A DNA stretch of 64,000 bases, taken from Desmodus rotundus (lineage: Eukaryota; Chordata; Mammalia; Chiroptera; Phyllostomidae). Numbering within the stretch: the first letter of the stretch is position 1; every line of letters starts with the position of its first letter. The notes below the pieces were generated by a model, which was not told the origin of the DNA, did not search any database, and worked only from the letters and a program-made list of their open reading frames with translations. Location: contig NW_026527258.1 of the NCBI RefSeq assembly GCF_022682495.2, positions 248,001 to 312,000 of the forward strand, read 5' to 3'. The position numbers were made by a program, and so were the translations under genes. Of this stretch, positions 52,970 through 64,000 are shown piece by piece.

Positions 52970-55010
52970 TTGAAAGCTGGCAAGGACTCGGGAATGAACA
53001 TGTTCCTGAGAAGTGGCTTTAAGCATGAACGCAGCACTCGATCAATGTGTTCATATCAGCTGAAGTGGAAATGAGTGCCTTGTACCCTATCACACAACCT
53101 CTTCAGAACTTATGATCAGCTATTTTGCTCTCTTATCATTTCCCTTGCTGTGTTTGAGTCCAACGATCTACAGAATCACTTTCTCGTCATCCACGGACTC
53201 AAAGAGAGTACAGGACTATGACTGCTACGAAGTGCACTATCTTCTATGACACACTTTCCTCGACCGGCGGCCGTCATCTACCTATAGCCCTAGCCCTAAG
53301 CCTACATGTAACATTAGCCCAAACCATCATCCTAACCCTAACCCTACTCTTATCCCTAACCCTACCCCTCACCCAAACCCGAACCCAATCCCCAAACCGA
53401 ACCCTAACCCTATCCCTAACCCTAATAATAAAGCTAATCCTAACCATATCCCGTATGCTAGCCCTAACCCTAACTCTATCTTGAAACAGAAGTCGTCTCA
53501 TATATCGGAGCTGTGGGTGTTGTTCTAACCAAAATGCTCCTGACATCATTTTCCATCAGGAGTGAATGAGCTGGGGCATAGCAGTATCTGAACGTTTCAG
53601 GACAGTGAGCTGCGAGTGTGGGGTTTTCGCCCCTCTATTTTTTCCTTGAAAAACTCACAGTCCGACGATTTCCTGCAAGTACTGACTAGTATGTCTTGTG
53701 GATAAAACTGTTACTCGAACGTACATATGCACATGAAGCTCACAGTCCATAGAGTCTATGCGGCTGAATTTCCTTCTCAGAGAACAGCAAGGATTTCATG
53801 GAAAGCTGCCACACGACCAGGGAATCAGGATGTTTCACACAAGTGCCTTATTGGAAAAATTCATGTCCAGCGGGAAACACTAGGTCAATGGACTCGTTTC
53901 TGTAGAGTGCGAAATGTATGGGGTGCCGATATAACCGACCGATTTGGCCAATCATTCCAATTTCTTTTCTGTATGATCACCTAGGCGGTAACTTTGCTAG
54001 GCAAAGAGTTCAGGGATCACGTTCCCCCAGACAAAGGAATGAACGGGAGCACAGGACTACGCCAACTATGAACTACAGTCAGCTTGGCTACCACTGTTTT
54101 CGCCAAATTATGCGTTCTGGGAGGAAAGCGTATCCGGGCGTTGGAAGGCCGCTAGGCCATGCTACGTGACTTGGACTCCAAGGCTCTGAAGATCTAAGGC
54201 AATATGGATCTCAGAGGACCCTGCGGGGCTCCCAGTGGAAGATAATACATTGGGAAAGTTGTGTTTTCTCCTCAACATCACCCGGGAATAAACCTATTTC
54301 GTAGGAACCGGGTTTTTTTAGCCAAAGCCGTCTCAGCGTGGAACGTCTTCTGAATGTTCTCTTTTCAGTAGTAGATGGAATGGGAGACTAAGGGTGTAGC
54401 CTAGGAAACGCACGGAGACTACTACGTCCCTTGGACTCCACCCGTTCGTGAAGCATTAAGGGACGAACAAGCTAAACGTACACCATGGGCCTAGCAGGGC
54501 ATTCATTCCACTCTGAGAATACAGCAGTGAAGACTTTGCGCTCCCCTGCGTCATTCAGCAATTATAGGAACTCGTGCGAAAAGTGTTTTCCACAAAAGCC
54601 ATCCACACTATTTGACGTGTTATCAATGTTCTCATTTCAGTAGGGGATGAAAGCAGTGGTGTGCCACATAGTGCGTACACTTGTCAGCATCCCGTCGAAG
54701 TACCTTGCTGCATTGTAGGATCTCTGGCTCGTGTCATAGCCCAAGAGCTACTGAAATGATTTCCCTTCAGCAAAGGAGGGAATGCCAGCATAGCACTTTG
54801 TGATCCTTGAAGGGGGATGAGCTTCCACAGTAGAGTTTTCTCCTAGGTACTTTTCGCATCCGAAAAGCGTAGTCCCAAGAAGAAGAGAAGGAACGGCCTA
54901 GTTCCTCACTTTGACCATACAGTGTTTTCGACGCAGAAACGCATGTGAAGCTAGCAGTCCCCTTACTCTATTCGAGTGAATGTCTCGGACACAGCACATG
55001 AGTCAACGGT
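52970..55010 (+). repeat. Monomer 27 (2041 bp)
   Basis: Hexamer block 53288-53479; motif 54297. Private CAATTTCTTTTC near 53959. Confidence 0.97.
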
Positions 55011-57051
55011 ATGAAAGCTGGCAAGGACTCGGGAATGAACATGTTCCTGAGAAGTGGCTTTAAGCATGAACGCAGCACTCGATCAATGTGTTCATATCAG
55101 CTGAAGTGGAAATGAGTGCCTTGTACCCTATCACACAACCTCTTCAGAACTTATGATCAGCTATTTTGCTCTCTTATCATTTCCCTTGCTGTGTTTGAGT
55201 CCAACGATCTACAGAATCACTTTCTCGTCATCCACGGACTCAAAGAGAGTACAGGACTATGACTGCTACGAAGTGCACTATCTTCTATGACACACTTTCC
55301 TCGACCGGCGGCCGTCATCTACCTATAGCCCTAGCCCTAAGCCTACATGTAACATTAGCCCAAACCATCATCCTAACCCTAACCCTACTCTTATCCCTAA
55401 CCCTACCCCTCACCCAAACCCGAACCCAATCCCCAAACCGAACCCTAACCCTATCCCTAACCCTAATAATAAAGCTAATCCTAACCATATCCCGTATGCT
55501 AGCCCTAACCCTAACTCTATCTTGAAACAGAAGTCGTCTCATATATCGGAGCTGTGGGTGTTGTTCTAACCAAAATGCTCCTGACATCATTTTCCATCAG
55601 GAGTGAATGAGCTGGGGCATAGCAGTATCTGAACGTTTCAGGACAGTGAGCTGCGAGTGTGGGGTTTTCGCCCCTCTATTTTTTCCTTGAAAAACTCACA
55701 GTCCGACGATTTCCTGCAAGTACTGACTAGTATGTCTTGTGGATAAAACTGTTACTCGAACGTACATATGCACATGAAGCTCACAGTCCATAGAGTCTAT
55801 GCGGCTGAATTTCCTTCTCAGAGAACAGCAAGGATTTCATGGAAAGCTGCCACACGACCAGGGAATCAGGATGTTTCACACTGGTGCCTTATTGGAAAAA
55901 TTCATGTCCAGCGGGAAACACTAGGTCAATGGACTCGTTTCTGTAGAGTGCGAAATGTATGGGGTGCCGATATAACCGACCGATTTGGCCAATCATTCCC
56001 ATTTGTTTTCTGTATGATCACCTAGGCGGTAACTTTGCTAGGCAAAGAGTTCAGGGATCACGTTCCCCCAGACAAAGGAATGAACGGGAGCACAGGACTA
56101 CGCCAACTATGAACTACAGTCAGCTTGGCTACCACTGTTTTCGCCAAATTATGCGTTCTGGGAGGAAAGCGTATCCGGGCGTTGGAAGGCCGCTAGGCCA
56201 TGCTACGTGACTTGGACTCCAAGGCTCTGAAGATCTAAGGCAATATGGATCTCAGAGGACCCTGCGGGGCTCCCAGTGGAAGATAATACATTGGGAAAGT
56301 TGTGTTTTCTCCTCAACATCACCCGGGAATAAACCTATTTCGTAGGAACCGGGTTTTTTTAGCCAAAGCCGTCTCAGCGTGGAACGTCTTCTGAATGTTC
56401 TCTTTTCAGTAGTAGATGGAATGGGAGACTAAGGGTGTAGCCTAGGAAACGCACGGAGACTACTACGTCCCTTGGACTCCACCCGTTCGTGAAGCATTAA
56501 GGGACGAACAAGCTAAACGTACACCATGGGCCTAGCAGGGCATTCATTCCACTCTGAGAATACAGCAGTGAAGACTTTGCGCTCCCCTGCGTCATTCAGC
56601 AATTATAGGAACTCGTGCGAAAAGTGTTTTCCACAAAAGCCATCCACACTATTTGACGTGTTATCAATGTTCTCATTTCAGTAGGGGATGAAAGCAGTGG
56701 TGTGCCACATAGTGCGTACACTTGTCAGCATCCCGTCGAAGTACCTTGCTGCAGTGTAGGATCTCTGGCTCGTGTCATAGCCCAAGAGCTACTGAAATGA
56801 TTTCCCTTCAGCAAAGGAGGGAATGCCAGCATAGCACTTTGTGATCCTTGAAGGGGGATGAGCTTCCACAGTAGAGTTTTCTCCGAGGTACTTTTCGCAT
56901 CCGAAAAGCGTAGTCCCAAGAAGAAGAGAAGGAACGGCCTAGTTCCTCACTTTGACCATACAGTGTTTTCGACGCAGAAACGCATGTGAAGCTAGCAGTC
57001 CCCTTACTCTATTCGAGTGAATGTCTCGGACACAGCACATGAGTCAACGGT
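55011..57051 (+). repeat. Monomer 28 (2041 bp)
   Basis: Hexamer block 55329-55520; motif 56338. Private start ATGAAAG at 55011 and TCTCCGAGG near 56881. CACACTGGTGCC near 55878 is shared only with monomer 29. Confidence 0.97.
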
Positions 57052-59080
57052 TTGAAAGCTGGCAAGGACTCGGGAATGAACATGTTCCTGAGAAGTGGCT
57101 TTAAGCATGAACGCAGCACTCGATCAATGTGTTCATATCAGCTGAAGTGGAAATGAGTGCCTTGTACCCTATCACACAACCTCTTCAGAACTTATGATCA
57201 GCTATTTTGCTCTCTTATCATTTCCCTTGCTGTGTTTGAGTCCAACGATCTACAGAATCACTTTCTCGTCATCCACGGACTCAAAGAGAGTACAGGACTA
57301 TGACTGCTACGAAGTGCACTATCTTCTATGACACACTTTCCTCGACCGGCGGCCGTCATCTACCTATAGCCCTAGCCCTAAGCCTACATGTAACATTAGC
57401 CGAAACCATCATCCTAACCCTAACCCTACTCTTATCCCTAACCCTACCCCTCACCCTAACCCGAACCCAATCCCCAAACAGAACCCTAACCCTAATAATA
57501 AAGCTAATCCTAACCATATCCCGTATGCTAGCCCTAACCCTAACTCTATCTTGAAACAGAAGTCGTCTCATATATCGGAGCTGTGGGTGTTGTTCTAACC
57601 AAAATGCTCCTGAAATCATTTTCCATCAGGAGTGAATGAGCTGGGGCATAGCAGTATCTGAACGTTTCAGGACAGTGATCTGCGAGTGTGGGGTTTTCGC
57701 CCCTCTATTTTTTCCTTGAAAAACTCACAGTCCGACGATTTCCTGCAAGTACTGACTAGTATGTCTTGTGGATAAAACTGTTACTCGAACGTACATATGC
57801 ACATGAAGCTCACAGTCCATAGAGTCTATGCGGCTGAATTTCCTTCTCAGAGAACAGCAAGGATTTCATGGAAAGCTGCCACACGACCAGGGAATCAGGA
57901 TGTTTCACACTGGTGCCTTATTGGAAAAATTCATGTCCAGCGGGAAACACTAGGTCAATGGACTCGTTTCTGTAGAGTGCGAAATGTGTGGGGTGCCGAT
58001 ATAACCGACCGATTTGGCCAATCATTCCAATTTGTTTTCTGTATGATCACCTAGGCGGTAACTTTGCTAGGCAAAGAGTTCAGGGATCACGTTCCCCCAG
58101 ACAAAGGAATGAACGGGAGCACAGGACTACGCCAACTATGAACTACAGTCAGCTTGGCTACCACTGTTTTCGCCAAATTATGCGTTCTGGGAGGAAAGCG
58201 TATCCGGGCGTTGGAAGGCCGCTAGGCCATGCTACGTGACTTGGACTCCAAGGCTCTGAAGATCTAAGGCAATATGGATCTCAGAGGACCCTGCGGGGCT
58301 CCCAGTGGAAGATAATACATTGGGAAAGTTGTGTTTTCTCCTCAACATCACCCGGGAATAAACCTATTTCGTAGGAACCGGGTTTTTTTAGCCAAAGCCG
58401 TCTCAGCGTGGAACGTCTTCTGAATGTTCTCTTTTCAGTAGTAGATGGAATGGGAGACTAAGGGTGTAGCCTAGGAAACGCACGGAGACTACTACGTCCC
58501 TTGGACTCCACCCGTTCGTGAAGCATTAAGGGACGAACAAGCTAAACGTACACCATGGGCCTAGCAGGGCATTCATTCCACTCTGAGAATACAGCAGTGA
58601 AGACTTTGCGCTCCCCTGCGTCATTCAGCAATTATAGGAACTCGTGCGAAAAGTGTTTTCCACAAAAGCCATCCACACTATTTGACGTGTTATCAATGTT
58701 CTCATTTCAGTAGGGGATGAAAGCAGTGGTGTGCCACATAGTGCGTACACTTGTCAGCATCCCGTCGAAGTACCTTGCTGCATTGTAGGATCTCTGGCTC
58801 GTGTCATAGCCCAAGAGCTACTGAAATGATTTCCCTTCAGCAAAGGAGGGAATGCCAGCATAGCACTTTGTGATCCTTGAAGGGGGATGAGCTTCCACAG
58901 TAGAGTTTTCTCCTAGGTACTTTTCGCATCCGAAAAGCGTAGTCCCAAGAAGAAGAGAAGGAACGGCCTAGTTCCTCACTTTGACCATACAGTGTTTTCG
59001 ACGCAGAAACGCATGTGAAGCTAGCAGTCCCCTTACTCTATTCGAGTGAATGTCTCGGACACAGCACATGAGTCAACGGT
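57052..59080 (+). repeat. Monomer 29 (2029 bp, 12-bp deletion subtype)
   Basis: Hexamer block 57370-57549; motif 58367. Hexamer-block variant CCAAACAGAACC matches monomer 24, while CACACTGGTGCC near 57907 matches monomer 28: a clear mosaic. Private AGCCGAAACC near 57398, AGTGATCTGC near 57674 and AATGTGTGGGG near 57984. Confidence 0.97.
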
Positions 59081-61118
59081 TTGAAAGCTGGCAAGGACTC
59101 GGGAATGAACATGTTCCTGAGAAGTGGCTTTAAGCATGAACGCAGCACTCGATCAATGTGTTCATATCAGCTGAAGTGGAAATGAGTGCCTTGTACCCTA
59201 TCACACAACCTCTTCAGAACTTATGATCAGCTATTTTGCTCTCTTATCATTTCCCTTGCTGTGTTTGAGTCCAACGATCTACAGAATCACTTTCTCGTCA
59301 TCCACGGACTCAAAGAGAGTACAGGACTATGACTGCTACGAAGTGCACTATCTTCTATGACACACTTTCCTCGACCGGCGGCCGTCATCTACCTATAGCC
59401 CTAGCCCTAAGCCTACATGTAACATTAGCCCAAACCATCATCCTAACCCTAACCCTACTCTTATCCCTAACCCTACCCCTCACCCAAACCCGAACCCAAT
59501 CCCCAAACCGAACCCTAACCCTATCCCTAACCCTAATAATAAAGCTAATCCTAACCATATCCCGTATGCTAGCCCTAACCCTAACTCTATCTTGAAACAG
59601 AAGTCGTCTCATATATCGGAGCTGTGGGTGTTGTTCTAACCAAAATGCTCCTGACATCATTTTCCATCAGGAGTGAATGAGCTGGGGCATAGCAGTATCT
59701 GAACGTTTCAGGACAGTGAGCTGCGAGTGTGGGGTTTTCGCCCCTCTATTTTTTCCTTGAAAAACTCACAGTCCGACGATTTCCTGCAAGTACTGACTAG
59801 TATGTCTTGTGGATAAAACTGTTACTCGAACGTACATATGCACATGAAGCTCACAGTCCATAGAGTCTATGCGGCTGAATTTCCTTCTCAGAGAACAGCA
59901 AGGATTTCATGGAAAGCTGCCACACGACCAGGGAATCAGGATGTTTCACACAAGTGCCTTATTGGAAAAATTCATGTCCAGCGGGAAACACTAGGTCAAT
60001 GGACTCGTTTCTGTAGAGTGCGAAATGTATGGGGTGCCGATATAACCGACCGATTTGGCCAATCATTCCCATTTGTTTTCTGTATGATCACCTAGGCGGT
60101 AACTTTGCTAGGCAAAGAGTTCAGGGATCACGTTCCCCCAGACAAAGGAATGAACGGGAGCACAGGACTACGCCAACTATGAACTACAGTCAGCTTGGCT
60201 ACCACTGTTTTCGCCAAATTATGCGTTCTGGGAGGAAAGCGTATCCGGGCGTTGGAAGGCCGCTAGGCCATGCTACGTGACTTGGACTCCAAGGCTCTGA
60301 AGATCTAAGGCAATATGGATCTCAGAGGACCCTGCGGGGCTCCCAGTGGAAGATAATACATTGGGAAAGTTGTGTTTTCTCCTCAACACCCGGGAATAAA
60401 CCTATTTCGTAGGAACCGGGTTTTTTTAGCCAAAGCCGTCTCAGCGTGGAACGTCTTCTGAATGTTCTCTTTTCAGTAGTAGATGGAATGGGAGACTAAG
60501 GGTGTAGCCTAGGAAACGCACGGAGACTACTACGTCCCTTGGACTCCACCCGTTCGTGAAGCATTAAGGGACGAACAAGCTAAACGTACACCATGGGCCT
60601 AGCAGGGCATTCATTCCACTCTGAGAATACAGCAGTGAAGACTTTGCGCTCCCCTGCGTCATTCAGCAATTATAGGAACTCGTGCGAAAAGTGTTTTCCA
60701 CAAAAGCCATCCACACTATTTGACGTGTTATCAATGTTCTCATTTCAGTAGGGGATGAAAGCAGTGGTGTGCCACATAGTGCGTACACTTGTCAGCATCC
60801 CGTCGAAGTACCTTGCTGCAGTGTAGGATCTCTGGCTCGTGTCATAGCCCAAGAGCTACTGAAATGATTTCCCTTCAGCAAAGGAGGGAATGCCAGCATA
60901 GCACTTTGTGATCCTTGAAGGGGGATGAGCTTCCACAGTAGAGTTTTCTCCTAGGTACTTTTCGCATCCGAAAAGCGTAGTCCCAAGAAGAAGAGAAGGA
61001 ACGGCCTAGTTCCTCACTTTGACCATACAGTGTTTTCGACGCAGAAACGCATGTGAAGCTAGCAGTCCCCTTACTCTATTCGAGTGAATGTCTCGGACAC
61101 AGCACATGAGTCAACGGT
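59081..61118 (+). repeat. Monomer 30 (2038 bp)
   Basis: Hexamer block 59399-59590; motif 60405. A 3-bp deletion near 60387 (CTCAACACCCGGG instead of CTCAACATCACCCGGG) is shared with monomer 31. Confidence 0.97.
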
Positions 61119-63156
61119 TTGAAAGCTGGCAAGGACTCGGGAATGAACATGTTCCTGAGAAGTGGCTTTAAGCATGAACGCAGCACTCGATCAATGTGTT
61201 CATATCAGCTGAAGTGGAAATGAGTGCCTTGTACCCTATCACACAACCTCTTCAGAACTTATGATCAGCTATTTTGCTCTCTTATCATTTCCCTTGCTGT
61301 GTTTGAGTCCAACGATCTACAGAATCACTTTCTCGTCATCCACGGACTCAAAGAGAGTACAGGACTATGACTGCTACGAAGTGCACTATCTTCTATGACA
61401 CACTTTCCTCGACCGGCGGCCGTCATCTACCTATAGCCCTAGCCCTAAGCCTACATGTAACATTAGCCCAAACCATCATCCTAACCCTAACCCTACTCTT
61501 ATCCCTAACCCTACCCCTCACCCAAACCCGAACCCAATCCCCAAACCGAACCCTAACCCTATCCCTAACCCTAATAATAAAGCTAATCCTAACCATATCC
61601 CGTATGCTAGCCCTAACCCTAACTCTATCTTGAAACAGAAGTCGTCTCATATATCGGAGCTGTGGGTGTTGTTCTAACCAAAATGCTCCTGACATCATTT
61701 TCCATCAGGAGTGAATGAGCTGGGGCATAGCAGTATCTGAACGTTTCAGGACAGTGAGCTGCGAGTGTGGGGTTTTCGCCCCTCTATTTTTTCCTTGAAA
61801 AACTCACAGTCCGACGATTTCCTGCAAGTACTGACTAGTATGTCTTGTGGATAAAACTGTTACTCGAACGTACATATGCACATGAAGCTCACAGTCCATA
61901 GAGTCTATGCGGCTGAATTTCCTTCTCAGAGAACAGCAAGGATTTCATGGAAAGCTGCCACACGACCAGGGAATCAGGATGTTTCACACAAGTGCCTTAT
62001 TGGAAAAATTCATGTCCAGCGGGAAACACTAGGTCAATGGACTCGTTTCTGTAGAGTGCGAAATGTATGGGGTGCCGATATAACCGACCGATTTGGCCAA
62101 TCATTCCCATTTGTTTTCTGTATGATCACCTAGGCGGTAACTTTGCTAGGCAAAGAGTTCAGGGATCACGTTCCCCCAGACAAAGGAATGAACGGGAGCA
62201 CAGGACTACGCCAACTATGAACTACAGTCAGCTTGGCTACCACTGTTTTCGCCAAATTATGCGTTCTGGGAGGAAAGCGTATCCGGGCGTTGGAAGGCCG
62301 CTAGGCCATGCTACGTGACTTGGACTCCAAGGCTCTGAAGATCTAAGGCAATATGGATCTCAGAGGACCCTGCGGGGCTCCCAGTGGAAGATAATACATT
62401 GGGAAAGTTGTGTTTTCTCCTCAACACCCGGGAATAAACCTATTTCGTAGGAACCGGGTTTTTTTAGCCAAAGCCGTCTCAGCGTGGAACGTCTTCTGAA
62501 TGTTCTCTTTTCAGTAGTAGATGGAATGGGAGACTAAGGGTGTAGCCTAGGAAACGCACGGAGACTACTACGTCCCTTGGACTCCACCCGTTCGTGAAGC
62601 ATTAAGGGACGAACAAGCTAAACGTACACCATGGGCCTAGCAGGGCATTCATTCCACTCTGAGAATACAGCAGTGAAGACTTTGCGCTCCCCTGCGTCAT
62701 TCAGCAATTATAGGAACTCGTGCGAAAAGTGTTTTCCACAAAAGCCATCCACACTATTTGACGTGTTATCAATGTTCTCATTTCAGTAGGGGATGAAAGC
62801 AGTGGTGTGCCACATAGTGCGTACACTTGTCAGCATCCCGTCGAAGTACCTTGCTGCAGTGTAGGATCTCTGGCTCGTGTCATAGCCCAAGAGCTACTGA
62901 AATGATTTCCCTTCAGCAAAGGAGGGAATGCCAGCATAGCACTTTGTGATCCTTGAAGGGGGATGAGCTTCCACAGTAGAGTTTTCTCCTAGGTACTTTT
63001 CGCATCCGAAAAGCGTAGTCCCAAGAAGAAGAGAAGGAACGGCCTAGTTCCTCACTTTGACCATACAGTGTTTTCGACGCAGAAACGCATGTGAAGCTAG
63101 CAGTCCCCTTACTCTATTCGAGTGAATGTCTCGGACACAGCACATGAGTCAACGGT
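61119..63156 (+). repeat. Monomer 31 (2038 bp)
   Basis: Hexamer block 61437-61628; motif 62443. I found no difference from monomer 30 by eye, so the pair looks like a very recent tandem duplication. Confidence 0.97.
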
Positions 63157-64000
63157 TTGAAAGCTGGCAAGGACTCGGGAATGAACATGTTCCTGAGAAG
63201 TGGCTTTAAGCATGAACGCAGCACTCGATCAATGTGTTCATATCAGCTGAAGTGGAAATGAGTGCCTTGTACCCTATCACACAACCTCTTCAGAACTTAT
63301 GATCAGCTATTTTGCTCTCTTATCATTTCCCTTGCTGTGTTTGAGTCCAACGATCTACAGAATCACTTTCTCGTCATCCACGGACTCAAAGAGAGTACAG
63401 GACTATGACTGCTACGAAGTGCACTATCTTCTATGACACACTTTCCTCGACCGGCGGCCGTCATCTACCTATAGCCCTAGCCCTAAGCCTACATGTAACA
63501 TTAGCCCAAACCATCATCCTAACCCTAACCCTACTCTTATCCCTAACCCTACCCCTCACCCAAACCCGAACCCAATCCCCAAACCGAACCCTAACCCTAT
63601 CCCTAACCCTAATAATAAAGCTAATCCTAACCATATCCCGTATGCTAGCCCTAACCCTAACTCTATCTTGAAACAGAAGTCGTCTCATATATCGGAGCTG
63701 TGGGTGTTGTTCTAACCAAAATGCTCCTGACATCATTTTCCATCAGGAGTGAATGAGCTGGGGCATAGCAGTATCTGAACGTTTCAGGACAGTGAGCTGC
63801 GAGTGTGGGGTTTTCGCCCCTCTATTTTTTCCTTGAAAAACTCACAGTCCGACGATTTCCTGCAAGTACTGACTAGTATGTCTTGTGGATAAAACTGTTA
63901 CTCGAACGTACATATGCACATGAAGCTCACAGTCCATAGAGTCTATGCGGCTGAATTTCCTTCTCAGAGAACAGCAAGGATTTCATGGAAAGCTGCCACA
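63157..64000 (+). repeat. Monomer 32 (partial, 844 bp, cut by the window edge)
   Basis: Hexamer block 63475-63666. The window ends within segment 3, before the CENP-B-like motif. The array continues to the right. Confidence 0.97.

Larger units (their letters stand above)
1..64000 (+). repeat. Tandem satellite array, ~2.04-kb monomer, 31 full copies plus a partial one
   Basis: The same sequence recurs head to tail from the first to the last base, always in the same orientation. Copy starts, phased on TTGAAAGCTGGCAAGG or its one-base variants, are 1, 2041, 4081, 6121, 8162, 10202, 12243, 14284, 16325, 18354, 20384, 22424, 24464, 26505, 28546, 30574, 32603, 34632, 36662, 38707, 40748, 42789, 44818, 46859, 48888, 50929, 52970, 55011, 57052, 59081, 61119 and 63157. 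The phase is arbitrary, since the window begins where I place the unit start. Length differences come from few events: a 12-bp deletion in the hexamer block, a 4-bp insertion in copy 19, a 3-bp deletion in copies 30-31, and one-base indels. Copies differ mostly by scattered single bases. No transposon or unique DNA interrupts the array. The pattern is typical of eukaryotic satellite DNA kept similar by unequal exchange and conversion. Confidence 0.99.

Noticed and set aside
56725..56919. 64-codon - strand frame
   Set aside because: Open only in monomer 28, because of a single private change (CCTAGG to CCGAGG).
1..64000. CRISPR-like or prokaryotic repeat array
   Set aside because: Units are 2 kb with no short constant repeats separated by unique spacers, and they contain degenerate eukaryotic telomere hexamers.
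1..64000. rDNA or 5S-type tandem gene cluster
   Set aside because: I see no rRNA or tRNA signature, and no credible polymerase III A and B boxes (GGTTCGAATCC-like) in the monomer.
1..64000. Tandem LTR or other transposon copies
   Set aside because: No reverse transcriptase, transposase, terminal repeats or target-site duplications are visible in the monomer, and no copy is nested or inverted.

Overview
The whole 64,000-base window is one head-to-tail tandem array of a satellite monomer of about 2.04 kb. There are 31 complete copies (2,028 to 2,045 bp) and a final 844-bp partial copy. I see no flanking unique DNA, no insertion, no inversion and no convincing gene. The sequence alone does not name the species. 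Three things point to a eukaryote, most likely a vertebrate: a degenerate CCCTAA/TTAGGG block in every monomer, diagnostic differences between copies that are often CpG transitions (as expected if the DNA is methylated), and a motif carrying all nine essential bases of the mammalian CENP-B box. TTAGGG telomeres also occur in many other animals, fungi and kinetoplastids, so this is inference.

Layout of one monomer (using copy 1, positions 1-2040): 1-318 is complex sequence. 319-510 is 32 hexamers in unbroken 6-bp phase, derived from CCCTAA. 511-1190 is complex sequence carrying a short perfect hairpin at 1023-1037. 1191-1451 and 1452-1720 are two ancient, diverged copies of a segment of about 265 bp. 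The first of these holds an 11-bp-stem hairpin (1214-1248) and the CENP-B-box-like motif (1328-1344). 1721-2040 is further complex sequence that may hold a third, more decayed copy, with a 7-bp hairpin at 1880-1897.

Layout of the array: copies 1-4 form two repeats of a dimeric higher-order unit (about 4.08 kb). Copies 5-19 are a mixture of subtypes, including a family with a 12-bp (two-hexamer) deletion, which recurs at copies 9-10 and 15-18. Copies 20-32, from 38707 to the right edge, form a more homogeneous domain with shared markers (a GGGCG variant and a GAGGACCC variant). Copies 30 and 31 look identical to each other.

The most noteworthy observation is that one monomer combines a telomere-derived block with a CENP-B-box-like site, at a regular spacing of about 2.04 kb over at least 61 kb. 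A centromeric or pericentromeric satellite is a reasonable hypothesis. It is untested, and a subtelomeric location is also compatible. The open reading frames visible in each copy are best explained as by-products of the hexamer periodicity or as chance, because they are broken in some copies.
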